From a virus, in the IMG/VR virus record IMGVR_UViG_3300031688_000024, positions 1 through 52,972 of that record: DNA of 52,972 nt; one strand, given 5' to 3'. Every line of letters begins with the position of its first letter. The first letter of the stretch is position 1. Both the position numbers and the translations under genes were made by a program. The notes under the pieces were generated by a model that worked only from the letters and a program-made list of their open reading frames with translations, had not been told where the DNA came from and searched no databases. This document shows positions 9,844 to 19,436 of the stretch, one piece after another.

Positions 9844-9864
9844 ACCATATAGTGTTAACTCTTA

Positions 9865-9872
9865 TATAAATA
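9865..9872 (-). promoter_or_regulatory. Late-type motif before protease gene
   Basis: TATTTATA on the minus strand lies 22 to 29 bases before the protease ATG. Confidence 0.5.
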
Positions 9873-9910
9873 TATAACTACAAAGAAAAAATAGTGTATG
9901 GTTGTAAATG

Positions 9911-9935
9911 AAAAAAGAGGGGGCTACCCTCTTTT
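9911..9935 (-). terminator. Terminator containing a stop codon in its loop
   Basis: The stem AAAAGAGGG / CCCTCTTTT has a 5-nt loop that contains the TAG stop of the gene ending at 9924. A T run follows on the minus strand, upstream of the protease transcript. Confidence 0.8.
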
Positions 9936-10361
9936 GTTTTTATGATAAGAAAATTTGTCGTATTTGACCACCGATTCGGTGATGATATTACTAAGTAAGT
10001 TAGATATCTCCGTTTTAAATTCGTCGTCTCTAATTTCGTAATTTTTGGTGGTGAATAAGGTTATTTCACAATTCATGAATGATTTCTTATCCTGTTCTAA
10101 CCCACTTGCTCGAATATCTAAGTCCACGATAAACCTATCGTCTTTAAATTTCTCGGTTAGGTTAAGTCTGTCACTTAGGTTGTGTGTTATCTTCCTTTTT
10201 AATGTTCCGATTATCGGACTCCAATTCTCTACCGTTAGGTTTGGGACTACCCAACAAGATATCTTAGAGTATATTGATTTTAAGTTTTTTGAATCAACGG
10301 TACCATATCCACATTTAAAGTTTTCATTAACGTCTATGTGGATGTATTTTCCTGATTTCAT
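9924..10361 (-). CDS. Hypothetical protein between portal and protease genes
   Basis: The product is 145 residues of mixed alpha/beta character with several Cys and Trp residues. No motif is recognised. It lies in the head block and is closed by its own terminator, so it may be transcribed separately. The bases before its ATG carry no clear promoter. A head accessory role is inferred only from position. Confidence 0.6.
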   Translation of the reverse strand: MKSGKYIHIDVNENFKCGYGTVDSKNLKSIYSKISCWVVPNLTVENWSPIIGTLKRKITHNLSDRLNLTEKFKDDRFIVDLDIRASGLEQDKKSFMNCEITLFTTKNYEIRDDEFKTEISNLLSNIITESVVKYDKFSYHKNKRG

Positions 10362-10480
10362 ATATGTTCATAATTCTACTGTCGTTTATTGTTACTTCTT
10401 TAAGTATAATAAACGTTATCTAATGAGTCAAAGAATATGACATAATAAAGTTCGTTTGGGTGTGTCGTTAATTTTTAGTA

Positions 10481-10488
10481 TATTTATA
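10481..10488 (+). promoter_or_regulatory. Late-type motif before bS21 gene
   Basis: TATTTATA on the coding strand lies 34 to 41 bases before the ATG at 10522, the same motif as at the structural genes. Confidence 0.5.
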
Positions 10489-10521
10489 TATTAAATAAAT
10501 GTACTAAAACAAACTAAATTT

Positions 10522-10716
10522 ATGATTATAATTAAAGCTGGTAAGAATGAATCAATAGAAAGACTATTGAAAAGATATAAACGAAAGATTAGAAACGTAA
10601 AACAATTACAATCTATTAGAGATAGGAAAACCTACACTAAACCTTCGGCTACCAAACGGAAACAAAAATCTAAAGCAATATACCTACAACAAAAAAGAAA
10701 TTCTGAGGACTCTTAA
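10522..10716 (+). CDS. rpsU: Ribosomal protein bS21 homologue
   Basis: The 64-residue, strongly basic product matches bS21 along its length: start MIIIKAGKNESIERLLKRYK, then RNVKQLQSIRDRKTYTKPSA, and a Lys/Arg-rich helix at the end. bS21 sits on the 30S platform next to the 16S 3' end; in Flavobacterium it helps hide the anti-Shine-Dalgarno sequence. The leader (AAACAAACTAAATTT) has no Shine-Dalgarno. It is the only + strand gene inside the minus-strand head block and has a late-type motif upstream, so late expression is likely. Its stop overlaps that of the opposing gene by 3 bases. Confidence 0.88.
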   Translation: MIIIKAGKNESIERLLKRYKRKIRNVKQLQSIRDRKTYTKPSATKRKQKSKAIYLQQKRNSEDS

Positions 10717-11438
10717 ATTAAGTTACTATTCAACTCCTCTAATTTAATCAACGATAGTAAATCATTACCCGAATTAGTTACTTTACCTTCAACTTCCGAT
10801 ATCAAAGAAGATAACTCCTTATTGTCTTTTAATGTTGAGATACTTTCACTAATTTGGTTTTTTAAGTCAATAATAGATTCATTAATTTCTAACGTAGTTA
10901 ATTTACGATACTTAAGAAAGGATTCTTTTTCAGATTCAGTCATAACCTCAAACTTGTCGTTAAACTTAGAAGTTAAAACATGATTTAAGATTGATTGAGT
11001 TACCGGTGAGTAATTCTCTGATAGATTTCTCGATTCAGTTAATTTGTCGACGAAAAACCCTTTTGATTCAATCCTTTCGATTAATGTGTCATACCCTGTT
11101 TTATGAACTAAAGTGTCTAAATTTTTAGTATACTCATTTTCATTACAAACAACACTTCCGAAAATAGTTTCTAACTTATTGATGCCTGACATATAATTTT
11201 CAGACATTAACGACTTAATCTCATTAACGGCTTCAGTTATAAATTCAGACGCGACTTCCTCACTGGAAATGTATTTATTTTCCATATCGGTATATATGTT
11301 AAAGACTTTAGATAAGTCTTTATTTTCGTTTAATACCGACATAAACATTTTTAATGTTTTTTTAAACTCCTCTTTGTTAGAGTAAGTCTCCGATAATTTA
11401 GTATAAACTTGATTTCTTAATTTTCCTAAGGTAGTCAT
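10713..11438 (-). CDS. Hypothetical head protein between portal and protease
   Basis: The 241-residue product is helical, rich in Glu, Lys, Ser and Leu, and free of Trp. T4 encodes its minor prohead core proteins (gp67, gp68) in this interval between portal and protease, so a core or scaffold-associated role is plausible. No sequence similarity is claimed. A late-type motif (11454-11461) lies 16 to 23 bases before the ATG. Confidence 0.65.
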   Translation of the reverse strand: MTTLGKLRNQVYTKLSETYSNKEEFKKTLKMFMSVLNENKDLSKVFNIYTDMENKYISSEEVASEFITEAVNEIKSLMSENYMSGINKLETIFGSVVCNENEYTKNLDTLVHKTGYDTLIERIESKGFFVDKLTESRNLSENYSPVTQSILNHVLTSKFNDKFEVMTESEKESFLKYRKLTTLEINESIIDLKNQISESISTLKDNKELSSLISEVEGKVTNSGNDLLSLIKLEELNSNLI

Positions 11439-11453
11439 ATTACAAACTTTTAT

Positions 11454-11461
11454 TATAAATA
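11454..11461 (-). promoter_or_regulatory. Late-type motif
   Basis: The minus strand reads AGATATTTATAATAAA just before the gene starting at 11438. Confidence 0.5.
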
Positions 11462-11478
11462 TCTAAAAAATGAGTTAA

Positions 11479-13308
11479 TTACTCATCTAATAACTTTTTT
11501 AGTTTATTTTCCATTACGGAAATCTCTCTCTGTCCTTTAGAGAGGTCCAGTTTTGTTGGGTGACCGAAATCTTTATGTTCTAATATTAATGAAATGTCGT
11601 CCGTGTTTATAGATTCCCCTAATTCACCCCCCATATCTATAGGTTCATCAGATGTGGTATCGTCCATCGACATATCATTACCCATATCGATATCCCCTTC
11701 AGACTCTTCAGAATTTTCACCATCTTCACCATCTTCTATTTCGGACTCAGGTTCCCCATATAATTCGTCTATATTTGAGAATACCCCTGTGGTCTTAATA
11801 ACCTCCGGTGTTTTTTCTAATTCAGCAGCGATTGCTCGTTCAAAACGTTGTTGTTGTAAGTCTAACTTCACTTCTTCATCGGACATACCTAAAATAGTTT
11901 TCTTAGCCCACGTATGTGAAACTGCTGAAATACCATTCCCTGGGTCACTAACCGCGTCTTTATAAAGTAATATCTTTTCTTTCCACGCCTCAACCTTAAG
12001 TAGTTCCGACTGTGTTGATGGATTAGTTAACCCTAATGTGAAGTTATTCAACTCATCCTCCATACCTAACATATAAAGGTGAATGATTGCGATTTTATTC
12101 AACTCCTGAATCATCGCCTTTTGTATTCTATTTACAGTTCTAGCAAAACGTATATCCTGTAAAGATAAGTTCTTACCATCCGCAACGACATCCTCAAAAC
12201 CTAAAAACGCTTTTGGGATACGAAGAGCCGCTAATAATTTCTTTTGTATGTACTCTATATCTGCAATCTCAGATAAATTCTGAGCTCCTGGTAGAGTATC
12301 TATAGGGTTTGGAGCATTAGGGTCACGAACGGGTATAAAATAATCTTGGTCCACTGCCATTTGATTGTATCGTTGGTCTACATTCCCATTTAATGGGTCA
12401 ACTACGTTATCTCTCTTAAATTTGTTTGCGATTCTATTAACGTATTGGTCAACATCTTTATCGTCCATATTACCTACGAATACCTTAAAAACTCTTCTTT
12501 CAGGTGCTCTCGAAGTTCTATAGATTAACATAGCGTCTTCAGCTAAAACTAATTGTTTCCATATACGTCTAGCCTTTTCTAACATAGAGGTACCGTAAGG
12601 TAGTTTTCTATCATCACCTAATAATCTAAAGTGAGCCACTTCCCATACGTTGAATTCCATCATTTTCTCCTTCCATACATACTTAGTCTCACGGGATTCA
12701 GATGCGTCAGCAGTATTCCCATGTGAACCACTAATATGCATCCCTTTTTCCACTCTTTCGATTTCGATGTTAGGTAATTGATTACAACCGATAATTCCCT
12801 TCTTAGGGTCTAATTTTAGATATACAAAATCATCCCCATATTTACAAGTATTTCTTGTCCACATAGGTAGGTTAGTGTCGATATCTAAAACATTATTAAA
12901 TAAATCCCCTAAAATCGACTTAATTCTCTTACTCTCAGAATAAATATTTAACATAAATCCTTGTTCTGACATTGTAGTTGCTTCTTCAGCGTAGATGTCT
13001 AACGCGGCAGATATTTCAGGAGTGAACTCCATCGACTCATAGTCGTAATATCCCGCCATACGGTTAGGTTCATGATATACCGCTTTCTGATATAACTCAC
13101 TATCCACCTTTTTCCATTGGTTATTAAGAAACATCGACTGTTGAGCCTGTAACTTTTCTTGTTCGTATTCCGCCTTATCGGTAGTACGAAGTAATTCCTT
13201 TTTATCAAAATTATATGTGGGCGTAGGGTCACTCAAGGGTGTCCCACCTTGATTACCATTGAATAGCCCACCTATCCTTTGAAAAACTGTATATTTTTGC
13301 TCAGCCAT
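11479..13308 (-). CDS. Portal protein, gp20-like
   Basis: The 609-residue product carries the T4 gp20 pattern: YYDYESMEFTPEISAALDIY (residues about 82-101), the segment VAHFRLLGDDRKLPYGTSML, RIWKQLVLAEDAMLIYRTSR, and later DTLPGAQNLSEIADIEY followed by KKLLAALRIPKAFLGF. The portal dodecamer forms the DNA entry vertex and docks terminase and neck. It is longer than T4 gp20 (524) because of a C-terminal acidic tail of about 90 residues rich in Glu, Asp, Gly and Met. It lies just downstream of the terminase gene, as in T4. Confidence 0.93.
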   Translation of the reverse strand: MAEQKYTVFQRIGGLFNGNQGGTPLSDPTPTYNFDKKELLRTTDKAEYEQEKLQAQQSMFLNNQWKKVDSELYQKAVYHEPNRMAGYYDYESMEFTPEISAALDIYAEEATTMSEQGFMLNIYSESKRIKSILGDLFNNVLDIDTNLPMWTRNTCKYGDDFVYLKLDPKKGIIGCNQLPNIEIERVEKGMHISGSHGNTADASESRETKYVWKEKMMEFNVWEVAHFRLLGDDRKLPYGTSMLEKARRIWKQLVLAEDAMLIYRTSRAPERRVFKVFVGNMDDKDVDQYVNRIANKFKRDNVVDPLNGNVDQRYNQMAVDQDYFIPVRDPNAPNPIDTLPGAQNLSEIADIEYIQKKLLAALRIPKAFLGFEDVVADGKNLSLQDIRFARTVNRIQKAMIQELNKIAIIHLYMLGMEDELNNFTLGLTNPSTQSELLKVEAWKEKILLYKDAVSDPGNGISAVSHTWAKKTILGMSDEEVKLDLQQQRFERAIAAELEKTPEVIKTTGVFSNIDELYGEPESEIEDGEDGENSEESEGDIDMGNDMSMDDTTSDEPIDMGGELGESINTDDISLILEHKDFGHPTKLDLSKGQREISVMENKLKKLLDE

Positions 13309-13366
13309 TTTGTTATATGTATATTCAAAATAAGAATAGTCCTTATATAATTATAAGTCAATCTTA

Positions 13367-15133
13367 CTATTTTCTTTTTCCACCACCCATTAACCAAGAA
13401 TAGTCCAGATAATCTTGTCTAGTCGCTCCTCCGTTACTTCGGTTATGTCCGTTATTATGTAACCCTCTTAATGGGTCGTATGGGTCAGATGTCGGAGAAA
13501 ATACCCCACCCGGTATCTTTTCCCTACTGGTCACAGTCCAACCTTCTAATAATGCCTTTGTACCTGATTCAGACGCTTTTAATAATGAGAATGAAAATTC
13601 CCCAACGTAAATACACATAGCCATTGCCATGATTAAATCATCGTGTTGTCCTTTCATATGGTCAGCCTTCCCATTTATATAAACAAATGTATTCATTTCA
13701 TTAACTAGTCGACTCGATTTAACCACAAAGTCGTGTCTTAATGCCTCTTCAAATGACGCGACAATTTGAGTTCTTTTAGAATTAAACGATAAACCCGGCA
13801 TTTTATCCTGAGATTTAGGGTTCCACGACCACTTATCAAATGCACTTACTCCGTCAGTATATAAATCCTTATAACCCATTTCCTGTAATTTCCTCACGGT
13901 TGCGACTCCCATCCCACCTGTAATATCGACCACGGTAAATGCGCTATACATCGTACCCCACTTATAACAAATATCCGCCAATTCATCTGGCGGTATTTTA
14001 CCTAAATACTCCATTACCTGTTCTCTTGTGTCGAAATCTATAATACATATAGATGAAAAATCTTCACTATCCCCACGAGAAACGTCAACACCCATAATAT
14101 AACGATGACCTTTGATTGGTTCTTTCCATAACCATATCTGACCCGCCATGTATTTTTCCTTTGGTTCCTCAATCATTGTGGTTTTAATTCTTTCGATTGT
14201 GTCCGATGGTATAACATTATCCCCCGAACCTAAAAAGTTGTTCTCTAACTCCTGTGAAATTTTACGCTTATCGTATTTAAGTTTTTTAGACATAGACTCA
14301 AACCAACTCGAATAAGGTTTATACCCACCAGATACTAACTCAGGGTATTTAGTTTGGTCTAACTCTTTCAATAACACTTCGTTATCATCGTAGTGTTGTC
14401 TATTTAACATATAGTGTACTATGTCCTTACATTTCACCCACATCAAATCTTTAGTGAAACGAGGGTCTTTATACCACACCATTTCAGTTATCTTAAAGTC
14501 ATTCATTCCTGATTGACTCTGAGCGTATATTTCATAATAGATTTTATCAAACCCGTTTGGTGTTGAAACTACTATTACCTTACCACCGGTAGATAACGAA
14601 GCCATACAGGCAGCCCAAAAATCATTACCCGCCTCAATATAAGCCGCTTCATCAAAGATTAATATCGTTGGAGTATACCCCCTCAACGCATCCATAGAGG
14701 TCGCTACCGATTTAACCTCACTACCATTATTTAATCTAAAATGTGATTGAGAGTCCTTATCCTTAGAGAAACCAACATTAATCCATTCTGGCCATTGAAC
14801 TAAAAACCCCCTAACCTTATTGGTCATTTCCTTGGCGGTGTCTAATTTATTAGCGATGATTAATATTTTTTCAGGTTTCTTTGGTGATGCGAATTGTAAT
14901 TTCTTACTGGCCCATGCTGCGGTTGCAGTTGATACACCAGCTTGTCGATACTTTAATGCTAAATTCTCATTGTAGTCGTCATAATCCCGAATTAGTTGTA
15001 ATTGGTCTGGGAATAATTCGAAAGGAACAAACTTTTGTTGCGTATTATCATACGTCTCCAAATACGTCTTTAATGCGTATGGGGTGTCTTTAAGACATTT
15101 AGAATACTCTTGTATTAATTCCTTTTTCGTCAT
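13367..15133 (-). CDS. Terminase large subunit, gp17-like
   Basis: Residues 63-70 (RQAGVSTA) form a variant Walker A, residues 157-165 (ILIFDEAAY) the Walker B and catalytic Glu. The C-terminal RNase-H-like nuclease has YIMGVDVSRGDSEDF with D350, a second acidic strand VVDITGGMG, and HDDLIMAMAMC near residue 500. The enzyme packages DNA into the prohead at the portal. Its 588 residues match the family length. A TATTTATA motif ends only 4 bases before the ATG, so the late transcript may be nearly leaderless. Confidence 0.95.
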   Translation of the reverse strand: MTKKELIQEYSKCLKDTPYALKTYLETYDNTQQKFVPFELFPDQLQLIRDYDDYNENLALKYRQAGVSTATAAWASKKLQFASPKKPEKILIIANKLDTAKEMTNKVRGFLVQWPEWINVGFSKDKDSQSHFRLNNGSEVKSVATSMDALRGYTPTILIFDEAAYIEAGNDFWAACMASLSTGGKVIVVSTPNGFDKIYYEIYAQSQSGMNDFKITEMVWYKDPRFTKDLMWVKCKDIVHYMLNRQHYDDNEVLLKELDQTKYPELVSGGYKPYSSWFESMSKKLKYDKRKISQELENNFLGSGDNVIPSDTIERIKTTMIEEPKEKYMAGQIWLWKEPIKGHRYIMGVDVSRGDSEDFSSICIIDFDTREQVMEYLGKIPPDELADICYKWGTMYSAFTVVDITGGMGVATVRKLQEMGYKDLYTDGVSAFDKWSWNPKSQDKMPGLSFNSKRTQIVASFEEALRHDFVVKSSRLVNEMNTFVYINGKADHMKGQHDDLIMAMAMCIYVGEFSFSLLKASESGTKALLEGWTVTSREKIPGGVFSPTSDPYDPLRGLHNNGHNRSNGGATRQDYLDYSWLMGGGKRK

Positions 15134-15137
15134 ATAA

Positions 15138-15145
15138 TATAAATA
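15138..15145 (-). promoter_or_regulatory. Late-type motif before terminase
   Basis: TATTTATA on the minus strand lies 5 to 12 bases before the terminase ATG. A promoter at this point would give little or no leader. Confidence 0.45.
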
Positions 15146-15183
15146 TGTGGAATTGTCATTTACCCTTAGAAATAGTATAGACC

Positions 15184-15209
15184 AAAAAAAAAGGGAACTA
15201 AGTTCCCTT
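15184..15209 (-). terminator. Terminator of upstream head operon
   Basis: AAGGGAA, a CTTAG loop and TTCCCTT are followed by nine T on the minus strand, closing the transcript 19361 to 15228. Confidence 0.9.
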
Positions 15210-15227
15210 TTTGTTAATTATTTTTCT

Positions 15228-16592
15228 TTAATTTAGACTTATACCTAATCCACTTAAAAAGTCACCTAAATCATCATCATTAAAACCGTCCGAGATGTCT
15301 TCCATACTATCTCTAAAAGATTCCATAGCGTCTTCAGCGTCTTCACCTTTCATTCTTTCGATAATGCCGTCAACTAATTGTTGTAGTGTTTGCCTACCTT
15401 GGTTAGTTCCTTTAATAACTTCATTAGCCAATGACAATAATGTCTTAGCATCTAATATTACAAACTCAGCGTAAAGTGCGTTCTGTAAAAATTTCTTATC
15501 TTCATCGATTAAGATGTCTTGTGGATAAGAGGCTCTAAATCTGTCCCATATTGCAGGTCCTAAACGTAAATCCCATATCTCTTTATCTAAAGTATCCTCC
15601 ATCTCCATAACTTTCTCCGCTTGTTCAGATGATAAGTCGTTCATTGAGTATGACCCTAAATATTCTTTAATTCCTTTAATTAATTCGTGTAGTAATATTG
15701 GGAATGATACTGCGGTTGCTTTGATTGTTGGTGGGTCTGTTTCCATATCCACTTCTTCTCTTCCACCTACAGGTGCTTCACCACCACCAGGTGCTCCACC
15801 CGGTAACATCATACTAGCAGGAACCTGCCAATACAACATATCGTTCGCCGTCATCATTACACCATATTGGTTAAATAATTCGTCTGAACCTGTTAATGCT
15901 CTTAGTTCCTGTTGAACTAACGCGTACATATAATGTCCTCTTTTTGATGAACCTTGCATGATTGAATTAATAAAACGTCTTTTAGCCCTTTCTAATTTTA
16001 AATCGTCGAAAGTTTCAAACGCTTGTTCCTCAACCTCAAAATCTTCTTCTTCTGTTTCCTCAGGTGTTTGTGTGAAATCATCTTGTTTAACTTGACCCAT
16101 TCCCACTAACTTAGCGGATATCATGAATCTTTTCTCAGGATGGGACTTAATACCCCACTCTCCCGGAGCGATTTCTTCTAAACCCTCTTCGGCTATAACT
16201 AAACTGATTGCTAATTTCTCTAACTCAGACTTGTGTTCTGCCTCAGTTCTTTGAATACTAGTAAACGATTGTCCAATCAATGGCATCAATTGCATAACGC
16301 CACTCATACCTGTTCCTACGTTTTCAACTCCCGTAGCGGATTTTAATTTTTCAACCACCTGAGCATATCTCTCAGATGCTAATAATTCTTGAAAATTATC
16401 TGGAATCCCATCTTTGTCAACGTCAACATCTAATGCTGGGTTGTCAGATAATGGGGTTGTTTTGTCAGCTAAAGATTTCTCTATAGATGGGTCGGGTCTC
16501 TGTGGACCGTCAAATTGCATCGGCATCTCGTCTAAGTTTTTCTTGATTTCAGCTAAGATACTGCTTTTTGATATAAATCCTAAATTCTTCAT
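15228..16592 (-). CDS. Putative structural protein with Ca-loop-like segment
   Basis: The 454-residue product is not a family I can name. Near residues 54-66 it contains DVDVDKDGIPDNF, a calcium-binding-loop pattern as in thrombospondin type 3 or dockerin repeats. A Gly/Pro-rich hinge (PGGAPGGGEAPVGG) lies in the middle and the C-terminus is acidic. It belongs to a tightly packed operon with three other unknown proteins, 1 base after the previous stop, upstream of terminase. Neck or tail completion proteins occupy this place in related phages; this is inference. Confidence 0.6.
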   Translation of the reverse strand: MKNLGFISKSSILAEIKKNLDEMPMQFDGPQRPDPSIEKSLADKTTPLSDNPALDVDVDKDGIPDNFQELLASERYAQVVEKLKSATGVENVGTGMSGVMQLMPLIGQSFTSIQRTEAEHKSELEKLAISLVIAEEGLEEIAPGEWGIKSHPEKRFMISAKLVGMGQVKQDDFTQTPEETEEEDFEVEEQAFETFDDLKLERAKRRFINSIMQGSSKRGHYMYALVQQELRALTGSDELFNQYGVMMTANDMLYWQVPASMMLPGGAPGGGEAPVGGREEVDMETDPPTIKATAVSFPILLHELIKGIKEYLGSYSMNDLSSEQAEKVMEMEDTLDKEIWDLRLGPAIWDRFRASYPQDILIDEDKKFLQNALYAEFVILDAKTLLSLANEVIKGTNQGRQTLQQLVDGIIERMKGEDAEDAMESFRDSMEDISDGFNDDDLGDFLSGLGISLN

Positions 16593-16593
16593 C

Positions 16594-17718
16594 TTATTTT
16601 TTCATTTTAGGATGTTTAGACCCTCTTTGTTTTGGTAAACCACCTAATGTTTCATCACCACCAGCAAAAGAACGACCATTTTCTTCTAAGTCTTCCTCTT
16701 CCATTTGTGCCTTTGGTTTCGGCGCGTGTTTAGGTTTAATAATTGGTTTTCCAGGTTTAATACCAGGTATTGTAGTTGGCTTAACAGGTGTCTCTACAGG
16801 TGAATTACCCACTAAAGACCCTAATTTTCCGTCAAATAAATCAAAATTCATAAATTCAGGTAGTGTTTCGGTTTCTATTTCGGCTAAGATAGGTGTTTCT
16901 CCTGTAATCTCACTAAGATATTTTAGTAATTCTTTCTTAGTTGTTTTAGATTCGGACACAGACCCTGACATAGATTTATTACCTTTGGTTTTACCTCCGA
17001 TATTACCTTTCTCATTTGGTTGTGCGAAACCTGTATGTCCTGATTTAGAAACGGCCTTAGATTGTGTTCCTGCCTTTACAAACTTAACACTATTAAGTGT
17101 ACCGTCTGTTTTATCTAAACGGTTATCTGAAACTTTACTAGACTCTACCGTCTTATCCCATCCCTTATCCACTGAAAGTGGTTTTTGGTATTTAGAGTCT
17201 TCGTCTAAATCCGTTTCGATGGTATCTTTATCATCATCTTCTTCAGTTGCCGGAGCGAACATTTGAACCAACATATTGAATTGTTCTTTGAAGTGAGACC
17301 TTAAATATGCTCGTTTTCCGTTATCGATTAAACTATTCTTGTCTATTTGATACTCTTCCCATTCGGACCAGTAGATATCAACCGCACTTTCAACTGCGGA
17401 TTCAAGTTCATCACTAAATGGACTTGGCATTGTTTCAGGTTCCCCTAAATCACTATGGACCGAACGATTAAATGCCGTTTGGTCTGATGAGCCCCACTCA
17501 TTAATTTCACCTTTAGTCGTTTCCTCAGAAACTTCGATAGTGTCGTCAGAGTTAACTTTATCTTTTATCTTATCTACGTTTTCCGCACTTACTTTGAAAG
17601 TAGCCTCACTAAAAATACGGGAATGTAATACATTCACTTGTTTTTTAGTTAATGAAGATAGCGTATTATCTGAAAATCCTTCAGATAATAATTCATTGTA
17701 AAATTTATTATTCTTCAT
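16594..17718 (-). CDS. Putative structural protein, disordered
   Basis: The 374-residue product is polar and likely partly disordered: a Ser/Lys/Gly-rich middle (about 195-265), a Pro/Lys segment (KPTTIPGIKPGKPIIKPKHA) and a C-terminus KHPKMKK. The N-terminal third has helices and the pattern ESAVDIYWSEWEEYQID. No family is recognised. It overlaps the preceding gene by 11 bases and precedes the next by 1 base, so the four-gene unit is translated together. Confidence 0.6.
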   Translation of the reverse strand: MKNNKFYNELLSEGFSDNTLSSLTKKQVNVLHSRIFSEATFKVSAENVDKIKDKVNSDDTIEVSEETTKGEINEWGSSDQTAFNRSVHSDLGEPETMPSPFSDELESAVESAVDIYWSEWEEYQIDKNSLIDNGKRAYLRSHFKEQFNMLVQMFAPATEEDDDKDTIETDLDEDSKYQKPLSVDKGWDKTVESSKVSDNRLDKTDGTLNSVKFVKAGTQSKAVSKSGHTGFAQPNEKGNIGGKTKGNKSMSGSVSESKTTKKELLKYLSEITGETPILAEIETETLPEFMNFDLFDGKLGSLVGNSPVETPVKPTTIPGIKPGKPIIKPKHAPKPKAQMEEEDLEENGRSFAGGDETLGGLPKQRGSKHPKMKK

Positions 17719-18130
17719 TTTCTTTAATTAAATTTGTCATTTTATCGAACTCTAAGATTAAATCACGTTCGTATAATTTATCTATGATGACCTCTAAAGA
17801 TTCACCATATCTAAACACTAACCGTGTTTTATCTTCCTTTAATATCTCATCGGTTTCAGCGTCTTCCCACGAAAGTGCGATTACATCCTCGACCGAGTCA
17901 TACACACAAAAGTAATCAGAGTTTTGAATTAAGTGTAGTTTTAAGTTAGACTCTTTTAATGAGCCGACCTTACTTATGTATTGTAATTCAGGTGGGTGTG
18001 CGTTTCCATATGCGGGTACGGTATCCCATCCATCACCAAAAGGTTCGCAGTCCGAGTACCCGAAGATAAACTCATATACGTTATTACCTAAGTAGTTAGG
18101 CCCTAATTCGTTTACATAAATCAATTTCAT
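17708..18130 (-). CDS. Conserved-looking hypothetical protein in head operon
   Basis: The 140-residue product starts MKLIYVNELGPNYLGNNVYE and contains GYSDCEPFGDGWDTVPAYG. It is strand-rich, acidic and compact, with no known motif. It starts 1 base after the upstream stop and overlaps the next gene by 11 bases. It is probably a small virion or assembly protein. Confidence 0.6.
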   Translation of the reverse strand: MKLIYVNELGPNYLGNNVYEFIFGYSDCEPFGDGWDTVPAYGNAHPPELQYISKVGSLKESNLKLHLIQNSDYFCVYDSVEDVIALSWEDAETDEILKEDKTRLVFRYGESLEVIIDKLYERDLILEFDKMTNLIKENEE

Positions 18131-18131
18131 A

Positions 18132-19361
18132 TTAGTCTACAAAGTATTTACCCAAAACGTTATCAATTTTCGTATCCATGTCAGTCTCATTTAAATCACC
18201 AAAAATCATTTTCCCTAACGCGTCGATATTATCATGTGTCGGGTTAATGTCTTTTAAAACTGATGATAATTTTCCTGTAGTATCTACAGAGTCAGACTTA
18301 TCTAATTCTCCCGCGATTTTATCAGTACCTTTAGATACTGCTTGAGATGCGAACGAATTAATTTGTTTTCTACCTTCAGGGTTTGTTGCGTAATACTTAA
18401 CGAATTTACCACCTAATTTAGAAAGTCCGTCCATAAATGCACCTTCATCTAAATCACTTTCAACGATTTCATCAGATTCTATATCTAATAATTCACCTAA
18501 ATCTGCGATTGGAGTTTCATCCATCTCATCATCTAATCCTTCCATGTCAAAATCCATTTCTTCGTCGTCTAACCCAATCTCTTCAGAGTCCATTGATGAC
18601 TCCTCGTCAGACTCAATTTCGAAATTTTCTAACTCCTCAAAGTTAGTCATCACATCAGATAAATCCTCCTCATCTAACCTAGATAAATCCACGGCAGATA
18701 TGATTGAATTTAAAACATATTTTATGTCAGAAGAATCTAGGTCTACTTTCATCTCTCTAAGAGCTTGACCTAATTTCCCTGTTAATTTTTGTACTTTTTT
18801 TAGTTTACCGTCATCGTCACCGATTCCAAGGTCTTCCGTTGGTTCGTCACCGATTTCAGATTCGTCAGAAACTTCATCACCTAATCCTTCAACATCGAAT
18901 TCCTCTTCACTCCCCATTTCAGGTTCAGTATTCATAGGTTCGATTTCCATCTCAGGTTCGTCAACCATAATTGGTTCCGGTGTTGGTTCCGCAGCTGGTT
19001 TCTTTAATACGAATTTAGTTTCATTTAAAACTGGGTCTTCCTTCCCTTCATTAAATTGTTCGTTTAATGGTTTTAACATTAAGTTAATCTTCTTTAACGC
19101 ACCTGCGTAAGAATTAAATCTATATCTGTTTCTGTTTAACATACCGTCAACGTAATCTAAAGTAGTTTCATTTAGCCCTACCTTAACGTAGTAACCGTCA
19201 TTTTCTTTTACGATTGCGTATGTATTACCGTCTACGGCGTTTTTTGAGTATTCGGTTTTAGTTTCATTTAATTTTGAACTTTTACTTCCGAAGTTAGCGA
19301 TTTCGATAATTCTTTGAATTTTCTCGTCACCTGTAAGTTTTTCACTTCCTAATGGTTTCAT
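18132..19361 (-). CDS. Acidic putative structural or scaffold-like protein
   Basis: The 409-residue product has a basic-polar N-terminus (to about 110), a long acidic region rich in Glu, Asp and Met (about 125-310), and a helical C-terminal 100 residues. The composition resembles the scaffold protein at 7798, so a core or decoration function is possible. It heads the operon 19361 to 15228; a TATTTATA motif lies 45 to 52 bases upstream of the start. Confidence 0.6.
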   Translation of the reverse strand: MKPLGSEKLTGDEKIQRIIEIANFGSKSSKLNETKTEYSKNAVDGNTYAIVKENDGYYVKVGLNETTLDYVDGMLNRNRYRFNSYAGALKKINLMLKPLNEQFNEGKEDPVLNETKFVLKKPAAEPTPEPIMVDEPEMEIEPMNTEPEMGSEEEFDVEGLGDEVSDESEIGDEPTEDLGIGDDDGKLKKVQKLTGKLGQALREMKVDLDSSDIKYVLNSIISAVDLSRLDEEDLSDVMTNFEELENFEIESDEESSMDSEEIGLDDEEMDFDMEGLDDEMDETPIADLGELLDIESDEIVESDLDEGAFMDGLSKLGGKFVKYYATNPEGRKQINSFASQAVSKGTDKIAGELDKSDSVDTTGKLSSVLKDINPTHDNIDALGKMIFGDLNETDMDTKIDNVLGKYFVD

Positions 19362-19405
19362 TATAATGTTTTTTAACTATTAATAGTTTATGTTGTATAT
19401 ACCTC

Positions 19406-19413
19406 TATAAATA
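19406..19413 (-). promoter_or_regulatory. Late-type motif heading the four-gene head operon
   Basis: The minus strand reads TAATATTTATAGAGG upstream of the gene starting at 19361. Confidence 0.5.
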
Positions 19414-19436
19414 TTAAAGAAATAGTAAAATGGTAA

